Below, piece after piece: positions 23,623 through 30,030 of a DNA stretch of 32,967 nucleotides (positions within the stretch are counted from its first letter, which is position 1; the number at the start of each line of letters is the position of its first letter). Position numbers and translations under genes: made by a program. Source of the stretch: Nitrosomonadales bacterium. Its GTDB lineage: Bacteria; Pseudomonadota; Gammaproteobacteria; Burkholderiales; Gallionellaceae. Location: NCBI GenBank assembly GCA_947475825.1, contig CANJMS010000018.1:1-32967 (forward strand), given 5' to 3'. The notes under the pieces were generated by a model, which did no database searches, was not told where the DNA came from, and worked only from the letters and a program-made list of their open reading frames with translations.

Positions 23623-23924
23623 TTATTTCAGGGTAACGGGTATCGCTTTTGCAGTTGATAAGGGTGGAATAAGCATTGCCCGCCATTCGCCGCTTTGCAT
23701 ATCCAGCGTCAGGAAACGTCTGGCTGCGCCATGATCGGGAATGGCACGATACCGATCGTAAATTCCGAACAACTGATTACCGATTATTGTTGAATATTTC
23801 AATGTGCCTACTTCAAATGCATCCCAAGTTTTTTTTGCCATTGCCTAAAACCGCCTCGGTGCTCTGCAAGAAATATGGATATTCCTTCTTTCACGGCTTC
23901 TGCACTAAATTTGCAAGACGGCAT
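23623..23924 (-). pseudogene. Small unknown gene split by a frameshift at an A8 tract
   Basis: The ATG at 23924 overlaps the stop of the preceding small gene as TAATG. Its frame reads MPSCKFSAEAVKEGISIFLA... and reaches a stop at 23808. Shifting frame at the run of eight A residues (23829-23836) joins it to the ORF-track frame ending at 23623 (...KKTWDAFEVGTLKYSTIIG...TLDMQSGEWRAMLIPPLS). The joined protein is about 100 residues, soluble, with no known motif. A sequencing or assembly error, slippage during expression, or a true mutation would all look like this. The clean joining and coupled start suggest a gene that is or was functional. Confidence 0.55.
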
Positions 23925-24076
23925 TAATTGCCACTGCCGTACTCACCATCATGTTCCACAACATTCTCCAGAATGCTACTTACCTGCGCCATAGCATGCT
24001 GCGAAACGACACTAATTTTCTCAAGATTAATACCTTCGCTGCGGTTGCCGCAGGAACAGTGTATTACGCCAACCAC
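23924..24076 (-). CDS. Small unknown protein (about 50 residues)
   Basis: The ORF track gives 23924-24136, but the best start is a GTG at 24076 with AGGAG 8 bases upstream, just inside the end of srkA. The 50-residue product has a 'HCSCGN' segment and an amphipathic helix (ISVVSQHAMAQVSSILENVVE) with an acidic tail. No family is recognised. It overlaps srkA by 13 bases and the next gene by one base (TAATG), so it sits in a tightly coupled string. Confidence 0.5.
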   Translation of the reverse strand: MVGVIHCSCGNRSEGINLEKISVVSQHAMAQVSSILENVVEHDGEYGSGN

Positions 24077-25068
24077 AAAATGGGCTCCTGCATTAACGCT
24101 ATCTGTTCGCGCAGTTCTAATATGCGATCTTGCCAATAGCGTTGAGTGTTAAACCAAGGGAATGCTAGCTTGAATGCGGGGTCGTCCCAACGCTGCGCCA
24201 GCCAGCCCGCATAGTGAATTAAACGCAAGGTACGTAATGCTTCGATCAGGTGTAATTCGTTGGGATTGAAATCGTAAAAATCTTCATAGCCTGCCAGCAC
24301 ATCACCCATCTGCCGCGCCATATCTGCGCGTTCACCAGACAGCAGCATCCATAAATCCTGTATTGCCGGCCCCATACGGCTGTCGTCAAAGTCGACAAAG
24401 TGCGGACCGTCATCTGTCCACAACACATTACCCGCATGACAATCGCCGTGCAGCCGGATGTTGGACACTTTACCTGCGCGATTAAAACAATCACGCACGC
24501 CACCCAATGCTTGCTCAACAACGCTGCGGTAGGCTGCATCCAAGTCAGGCGGAATAAAATTGTGAGTGAGCAAATAATCACGAGGTGTCACACCAAAACT
24601 TTCTATGCTCAGTGTGGGACGATTCTGAAACGGTTTAAGCGCGCCTATGGCGTGAATGCGCCCAAGAAAACGCCCCATCCATTCCAGTGTTTTTCTGTCT
24701 TCAAGCTCCGGCGCTCGACCACCATGCTTGGGGAAAACGGCATAACGAAATCCTTCAAATTCAAGCAGCGTTTTCCCATCAAATGCTAAGGGTGGCACCA
24801 CTGGAATTTCATGTTCGATCAACTCCTGCAAGAAGCTGTGCTCTTCGAGTATGGCGGCATCTGTCCAACGATCTGGTCGATAAAATTTTGTCACGACAAG
24901 CGCACTATCTTCTATGCCAACTTGCCTGGCTTCTAACCCAATTAAATAAACGCGGTTCTCATAACTGTTGAGCGCCAGCAAGCGACCATCCGTTTGCAAA
25001 CCTACACTATCCAGTGCATTCAATATGGAGTCAGGGCTGAGTGTGGAAAAATTATGGACGATGGTCAT
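24064..25068 (-). CDS. srkA: Stress response kinase A (YihE-like Ser/Thr kinase)
   Basis: A 334-aa kinase of the aminoglycoside-phosphotransferase fold. The catalytic loop 'RLHGDCHAGNVLW' (Asp209, Asn214) and metal motif 'FVDFDDSRMGP' (Asp226) are intact, and length agrees with E. coli YihE/SrkA (328). That protein phosphorylates Ser/Thr and counteracts stress-induced death, apparently downstream of envelope stress. The N-terminus (LNSYENRVYLIGLE) is the glycine-poor nucleotide lid typical of the family. It begins 25 bases after the DUF1415 gene and is followed without a gap by two small genes. In E. coli the partner is dsbA; none is seen here. Confidence 0.92.
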   Translation of the reverse strand: MTIVHNFSTLSPDSILNALDSVGLQTDGRLLALNSYENRVYLIGLEARQVGIEDSALVVTKFYRPDRWTDAAILEEHSFLQELIEHEIPVVPPLAFDGKTLLEFEGFRYAVFPKHGGRAPELEDRKTLEWMGRFLGRIHAIGALKPFQNRPTLSIESFGVTPRDYLLTHNFIPPDLDAAYRSVVEQALGGVRDCFNRAGKVSNIRLHGDCHAGNVLWTDDGPHFVDFDDSRMGPAIQDLWMLLSGERADMARQMGDVLAGYEDFYDFNPNELHLIEALRTLRLIHYAGWLAQRWDDPAFKLAFPWFNTQRYWQDRILELREQIALMQEPILWLA

Positions 25069-25093
25069 GATAAATATCGTCCCTCAAAGCTCA

Positions 25094-25663
25094 TCACTTT
25101 TTTCCTCGCAGTGGCTGCAAACCTAACGCTTCCCAGCCTGTATGTCCCATGCGGCGCAAAGTTTCAATGTTCTTTTCAAAAATCTGCTCGGCTTGCGGGT
25201 AGGCTTCAACTGCGCGCACCATGCTGCTCTCACGCAACAATTGCAACATAGGATAAGGCGAACGATTGGTGTAATTTTCAATATCCTCCGGCTGCGTATC
25301 GGCAAACCGATATTGCGGATGAAAGCTTGCAACCTGAATTGCATCGTCCAACTCCATGTCCCCTAATGCCTCATCAACCACATCCAGAAAATCGTTGTAC
25401 TCCAAAAAATCAGTCAGTATGTATGGGTGGATCACCAGAGTGGTGTCGACTTTTTCGGGTGAAATTTCAGCTAATGCTTCTAACTCAATCACTAAATCGC
25501 GCAGCAAGTCTTCGTGTGTGGAAGCTGTACTCACCACATAGCGGATTTGTTTTTTGACATGCACGGCTTTAGCAAAGGGGCATAGATTCAGGCCAATAAC
25601 GGCGCGCTCCACCCACTCTTGAGTGTGGGAAATGATGGTTACTGCGGTTAAATTGCTGCTCAT
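25094..25663 (-). CDS. DUF1415 family protein
   Basis: A 189-aa cytoplasmic protein of the DUF1415 family, recognised by 'WVERAVIGLNLCPFAKAVHVKKQIRY', 'HPYILTDFLEYNDFLDVVDE', 'ASFHPQYRFADTQPEDIENYTNRSPYPMLQLLRE' and the 'RMGHTGWEAL' tail. The family is widespread in proteobacteria and has no established function; the conserved Cys-Pro and His-Pro pairs hint at an enzyme. AGAGG stands about 8 bases before the ATG. It is the first gene of an operon with srkA. Confidence 0.9.
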   Translation of the reverse strand: MSSNLTAVTIISHTQEWVERAVIGLNLCPFAKAVHVKKQIRYVVSTASTHEDLLRDLVIELEALAEISPEKVDTTLVIHPYILTDFLEYNDFLDVVDEALGDMELDDAIQVASFHPQYRFADTQPEDIENYTNRSPYPMLQLLRESSMVRAVEAYPQAEQIFEKNIETLRRMGHTGWEALGLQPLRGKK

Positions 25664-25830
25664 GCGCGGCCTCTGGTTCAGTTAATAATCAGGGGGGATT
25701 ATAAAACAAACCGGAGTCCACCTGATTTGTTGTGGTCACTTCAGGCGGAATATAATTACACGAGGAATATATGGGCACTTTTAAAAATTCAAAATACCCA
25801 GACAGTGCCTCTCACTCTGCACATTGCAAA

Positions 25831-26025
25831 TCATTTTAATTGCTTACCAGCCATATCAAACACACTGACCTCTACCGGAATGCTCAGTCGCACGCTTTTC
25901 GTGACGGTACAAAATTTTTCAAACTGTTCGACTGCTCGATCAACATGCTCTAACTCTGCTGCCGTTTTACCCAACTTAAGCACTACTTTGATCTGCGTTA
26001 CTCGCACGTTCCCTTTTAGTGCCTC
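25831..26025 (-). pseudogene. OsmC-like C-terminal remnant
   Basis: Directly after the stop of the cupin gene, and in the same frame, the minus strand reads on without a stop for 64 codons: ...RVTQIKVVLKLGKTAAELEHVDRAVEQFEKFCTVTKSVR..IPVEVSVFD. This is the second half of an OsmC-type peroxiredoxin, with the conserved Cys in 'FEKFCTVTKSV'. The first half, with the other catalytic Cys and the start codon, is missing. A GTG at 26007 could in theory start a 58-residue peptide, but no good ribosome binding site precedes it. The plus-strand ORF 25727-26029 is only its antisense shadow. Confidence 0.65.
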
Positions 26026-26496
26026 TTAATAAAGCGTCCCATCTTTGCGACTAAACTGCCAATTTCCATTAACCATTTGAGCTTTCAGATCATCATCTGG
26101 ATAGGTAACAGTATCTCCCGCAGTGCGATCACCGACCTCCAAATACACCACATCAGCATCTGAACGATTGATGAGTTGATGGGCATCACCTGTGCCCGCT
26201 TTAAAGCCCGCACACATGCCGGAATGCAACTGAGTTTCGCCGCTATTTGTAACAAGAATCGGACTGCCTTCCAGCACATAAATAAATTCATCCTGCAAAG
26301 CGTGAGCATGGCGCAATGCCGACAGCGCACCCGGTGCAAGGCGGGTGAGATTGACACCAAAATTAGTCAGTGAAAACAAATCGCCGAGTGGTTTTTTCAC
26401 CCGATCTACCATGCGTGCGGCAAACTGCTCGGGGTAGATAGAGCGCTTGGCGCGAGGTGGCGCATCTTGTGCGATGATAGCAACAGGTTCTGCCAT
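26026..26496 (-). CDS. Cupin-domain protein
   Basis: A 156-aa single-domain cupin. The metal-binding motif 1 reads 'LRHAHALQDEFIYVLEG' (His, His, Glu), followed by the second motif region 'GTGDAHQLINRSDADVVYLEVG'. The N-terminal 40 residues carry 'IYPEQFAARMVDRVKKPLGDLF', common to uncharacterised cupins of about 160 residues that may bind small sugars or acids. GAAGGA precedes the ATG by 7 bases. The frame continues after its stop into an OsmC remnant. Substrate unknown. Confidence 0.85.
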   Translation of the reverse strand: MAEPVAIIAQDAPPRAKRSIYPEQFAARMVDRVKKPLGDLFSLTNFGVNLTRLAPGALSALRHAHALQDEFIYVLEGSPILVTNSGETQLHSGMCAGFKAGTGDAHQLINRSDADVVYLEVGDRTAGDTVTYPDDDLKAQMVNGNWQFSRKDGTLY

Positions 26497-26604
26497 GATT
26501 AGTCCTTCATTTAAGTTTAAGGAAAAGCCAAACGTGAAAATTGATTAGCCGCTACATCATAGTGTCACTCGAAATAATGTCACCCAGAAAAGCCACACCA
26601 GTTT

Positions 26605-29600
26605 TTACATCACCTCGTGCAACACTCCATCGGCAAACAGCAATCCACAGCGCACAATTTTATCTATGTATATAGCCTGCATGGCATCGCGATATTCCTG
26701 CATTTGCTTGGAATGCAGTAGAGGATTGGTCTCGCCCGTTTTGTAATCCAACACCCACACTTCATTTTCAAATTCAACCAATCGATCTATACGGCTCAGT
26801 TCACCGAGTGTCGTTATGTAAGGCAGTTCGTTATAGGCGGCCCGATAGTGGTGTGGGTCAAAAAATTTTTGCAAGGTTGGCTGCCTGAGTATGTACTGGG
26901 CTTGTTGCCACAACGCTTTTATTTTATGTTCTGGAATGGCACACCGCTGCTGCAATTCAATTTTTGTTGCAGAGTTTATTTCATCAAAATTAAACATGGC
27001 ACTTCCCGATGGAGCCAGATGCTGCAACAACGCATGCAACCAAATACCCTGTTGCTGGGCAGATGCTGCATATTGATCGGATGTCACGCGCGGCTCACGT
27101 TGACCTGTTGGAATGGGTCGCTGCAACACACATTGTCCCCCTGTGGGATTGTCCCCTTGTGGGACGCTGTCCACTTCCTTAAAAATTGCGGGAGATGGCA
27201 TGATCTGCTGGCGACTGTGCGACAGTAACGGATTGCTTCGCTCGTTGTCCCCTTGTGGGGCATTTCTTTCTCGAGTGCTGTTCAAATCCCACAAGGGGAC
27301 AATGTCGCTGGTAGCTTGCGCGATGCGTCCGTACCAGGAAGTATCGACCGACTCGCCATGCCCACTCACCAGTAACGCTTGTTTGGCGCGGGTCATGGCG
27401 ACGTACAACAGATTCATTTCCTCGCGCTGTGCATAAGCTTCATCCGCTGCAAAATAATCTGCACGCAAACTGTCACGCTTATCGGTGAATAACGAAAAGT
27501 GCGTGGGGCGCGGCTTATTCGGTGGCCAATCGAGCAACACGTTATACCCATCCGGGCGACGTTTGGTGTCATTGGCATCGAGCAACCAAACAATAGGTGC
27601 TTCCAAACCCTTGGCCTCATGCACGGTGTAAATGCGAATCGCATTACCAACTTTTCCGACACGACCTTCGTCCGGTGCTTCGCTGTCGCTGGCCTCACGC
27701 AACGCTTGCAGCTCCATTAAAAATCGCGGCAAACTCGGATAACGCCCAGCGTCAACATTCAAGGCAATCTCCATGAATGCTTGCAAATTAGCGCGCACTG
27801 ACTCGTGTAGCTCTATAGGCAGGGCTGCCACATAGCGATGCACGACATCCGCCTCAAAATAAATATGATCCAGCAGGTCATGCACGGGCAATTTATCAGC
27901 CAACTTAATCCAGCCAGATAATAATTGATGCGCGCGTAATAATTCCGGCGATACCTGTTCATGTGCTGCGAGTTGTTGCAGGCGCTGCCACCAACTGCAA
28001 TGCTTGGGCTGCGCATCACTGGTGGATATTGACGTCCCACAAGGGGACAATGTGGCTGCCAGTTGCATCAAGTCTGTATCCGCGCAAGCAAACAATGGCG
28101 AACGTAAAGTCTGCGCCAATTGTAAATCTGCAAACGGCGTGATTAAAAAAGTCAGCAAAGCCTGCATGTCTTCTGTTTCCAAAGTATTCAGCAGACCACC
28201 GCGACGAGAAGTTAAAAAAGGAATATGGCGTTGACGCAAAGCATGTTCATAAATTTGCAAATGCAGGCGCTTGCGTACCAACACCATGATGTCGCTGAAT
28301 TCTGCTGGACGTGGCACGCCAAAACTATCTGACACCTGCCAATGCGCGACGATGTCGATCATTTTTGCGGCGAATTGAGAGGCTTCTAATTCCCGGTTAT
28401 CACTTTGTTTCTCGGCGCGTGCGGTGAAAAGCGGATTGCGCAATTGCAAAACTTTCGAGGCAGGCTCATCCGGCGCATCTGGCTCTGCCGCAGATGCCAG
28501 CAGCGGTAGCACCTCAACTTTGCCAAGCAACGCTGTTTGATGTGCGCTGTGCGTTTCAAAATCTATGAAGCCATTGGGATGCTGCTCAAATATTTTATTT
28601 ACAACATTTAAGATCGCAGGCGCATTACGTCGTGTAACGTTTTGCGATAAATACTGAGCATCAAAATTATTTTGCAACCAGCCGCTCGCCTCGCCGAATA
28701 GTCGCGCATCTGCGCGGCGAAATCGGTAAATGGATTGCTTGGGATCACCCACCACAAACACCGTCGGACGCGATTGCACAGCCTCAGCAGCGGCAAACCA
28801 TGCCTGCAAAACTTGCCATTGCACTGGGTTCGTGTCTTGAAATTCATCCAGCAACACATGGCTGTAGCGGCTATCCAGCTTGTATTGCATGTATTCCGCA
28901 TAATCACTCTGGCGTAATAAATGGCAGACCTGCCATTCCACATCGACAAAATCTATTTGCTGTTGGCGTAATTTTATATCTTGGTAATGCTGCAACAATG
29001 TCGCGCCACAACGCAGTGCGGCAGCATTCAAACGCAATAATGTACGCGCCATCAGGGCATCACGCGCAACTTGCATTGTGTGCAGCAATACCTCATGCGC
29101 CGATATAAATGACTCGGCATTTTGCTTTTTTGTAGGCGTAAAAATACGCGGCTCATCTGCCTTGGTATATAAACATTGTGTGACCTGTGCGTAGCGCTGC
29201 TGTATATCAGCAAGTGTTGTAGCGGTTTGCAGGCTATCCGCTGCATTGCGCTGCTTGTCTGTGCCATCTGTCGCCAGCACATTGGAAAAATTATTGATGG
29301 CATGTTGCAAGGTGTCATCTGCGAATAGTTCAGCAATGGGATCAACACTTTCTTCCACACCAAACTCATCGCGCAATTGTTGCAGCGCAAATGCCACTGC
29401 ATCACTATGTTCATCATTGCGCTCGCTGACATAAGCCCACCATTCGGCACGTTTATGCAAAAAATTGTTCAGCAATGTTTGCGTGCTGTGTAAACCATAT
29501 TCGGCGAACAACCATTGCAAAGCCAAGGAAATTTCACTTTCTGGCGCAGCTTGCAGGCTGTTGGTAAATTCCTGCCACGCTTCATCCTGCAAGGCTGAGG

Positions 29601-30030
29601 TGTGCTCCAGCAGATTCATTCCAAGCGGCACGTTCGAATTCAGCGGCGCGCTTTGTACAATCTGCATAAACCAACCATGAAAGGTATTGATGGTTATGCT
29701 CGGCTGCACCAGGAGTGACTCACGATATAAATTACGGGCGCGCGCCAAGATGTCTGCATCGACTTCATACATTTCACGCGCTTGCAAAAAAGCGCGCACT
29801 TCATCATCGCTTTGGGTCGCCAGAAAATGCAGCCACTCATTTAATCTCGCTTGCATTTCCTGCGCGGCCTTGCGCGTAAAAGTAATGGCCAAAATTTCGT
29901 CTGGCCTTACCCCAGCCAGAAGCAGCCGCACGATTCGCGAAACCAGCAACCAAGTTTTGCCGCTGCCTGCACAGGCTTCAACAATGACGCTGTGTTGTGG
30001 ATGCAACGCGATCCGATTATCCATGTTCAT
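26605..30030 (-). CDS. addA: AddA-type helicase-nuclease subunit
   Basis: A 1141-aa UvrD-like superfamily 1 helicase with a C-terminal RecB-type nuclease. Walker A 'ACAGSGKTWLL' (19-29), motif Ia 'ITFTRKAAQEM', DExx box 'LLDEFQDTNPVQW', motif III 'VGDPKQSIYRFRRAD', later motifs 'YTVHEAKGLEAPIVWLLD' and 'LLYVAMTRAKQALLV'. The nuclease core is 'SRIDRL...VWVLDYKTGE' (Asp1095, Lys1097) plus 'QMQEYRDAM'. With AddB it should unwind and resect double-strand breaks for RecA. The start (ATG 30030, or 30024) overlaps addB by up to 14 bases. Five copies of the palindromic repeat lie inside, four of them in the stretch between helicase and nuclease (about residues 908-966), where insertions are tolerated. 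Confidence 0.92.
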   Translation of the reverse strand: MNMDNRIALHPQHSVIVEACAGSGKTWLLVSRIVRLLLAGVRPDEILAITFTRKAAQEMQARLNEWLHFLATQSDDEVRAFLQAREMYEVDADILARARNLYRESLLVQPSITINTFHGWFMQIVQSAPLNSNVPLGMNLLEHTSALQDEAWQEFTNSLQAAPESEISLALQWLFAEYGLHSTQTLLNNFLHKRAEWWAYVSERNDEHSDAVAFALQQLRDEFGVEESVDPIAELFADDTLQHAINNFSNVLATDGTDKQRNAADSLQTATTLADIQQRYAQVTQCLYTKADEPRIFTPTKKQNAESFISAHEVLLHTMQVARDALMARTLLRLNAAALRCGATLLQHYQDIKLRQQQIDFVDVEWQVCHLLRQSDYAEYMQYKLDSRYSHVLLDEFQDTNPVQWQVLQAWFAAAEAVQSRPTVFVVGDPKQSIYRFRRADARLFGEASGWLQNNFDAQYLSQNVTRRNAPAILNVVNKIFEQHPNGFIDFETHSAHQTALLGKVEVLPLLASAAEPDAPDEPASKVLQLRNPLFTARAEKQSDNRELEASQFAAKMIDIVAHWQVSDSFGVPRPAEFSDIMVLVRKRLHLQIYEHALRQRHIPFLTSRRGGLLNTLETEDMQALLTFLITPFADLQLAQTLRSPLFACADTDLMQLAATLSPCGTSISTSDAQPKHCSWWQRLQQLAAHEQVSPELLRAHQLLSGWIKLADKLPVHDLLDHIYFEADVVHRYVAALPIELHESVRANLQAFMEIALNVDAGRYPSLPRFLMELQALREASDSEAPDEGRVGKVGNAIRIYTVHEAKGLEAPIVWLLDANDTKRRPDGYNVLLDWPPNKPRPTHFSLFTDKRDSLRADYFAADEAYAQREEMNLLYVAMTRAKQALLVSGHGESVDTSWYGRIAQATSDIVPLWDLNSTRERNAPQGDNERSNPLLSHSRQQIMPSPAIFKEVDSVPQGDNPTGGQCVLQRPIPTGQREPRVTSDQYAASAQQQGIWLHALLQHLAPSGSAMFNFDEINSATKIELQQRCAIPEHKIKALWQQAQYILRQPTLQKFFDPHHYRAAYNELPYITTLGELSRIDRLVEFENEVWVLDYKTGETNPLLHSKQMQEYRDAMQAIYIDKIVRCGLLFADGVLHEVM
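27132..27148 (-). repeat. Palindromic intragenic repeat, copy 2 (in addA)
   Basis: On the minus strand TCCCACAGGGGGACAAT, one base off consensus; joined tail to head with copy 3 to form a tandem pair. Confidence 0.75.
27149..27165 (-). repeat. Palindromic intragenic repeat, copy 3 (in addA)
   Basis: On the minus strand GTCCCACAAGGGGACAA, matching the consensus; read in addA as VPQGDN. Confidence 0.8.
27244..27262 (-). repeat. Palindromic intragenic repeat, copy 4 (in addA)
   Basis: On the minus strand GCCCCACAAGGGGACAA; read as APQGDN. It faces copy 5, so the two can form a longer inverted pair with about 23 bases between them. Confidence 0.8.
27286..27304 (+). repeat. Palindromic intragenic repeat, copy 5 (in addA)
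   Basis: ATCCCACAAGGGGACAATG on the plus strand; in addA it is read in reverse as IVPLWD, a different frame from copies 3 and 4. Confidence 0.8.
28034..28052 (+). repeat. Palindromic intragenic repeat, copy 6 (in addA)
   Basis: GTCCCACAAGGGGACAATG on the plus strand; read in addA as LSPCGT, the third frame, near residue 660. Confidence 0.85.

Noticed and set aside
25727-26029. 100-aa plus-strand ORF
   Set aside because: It is the antisense of the OsmC-like remnant, and its own translation has no recognisable feature.
27132-27304. Could the repeats be a CRISPR array?
   Set aside because: Copies are short, in both orientations, inside coding genes, and without regular spacers or cas genes.
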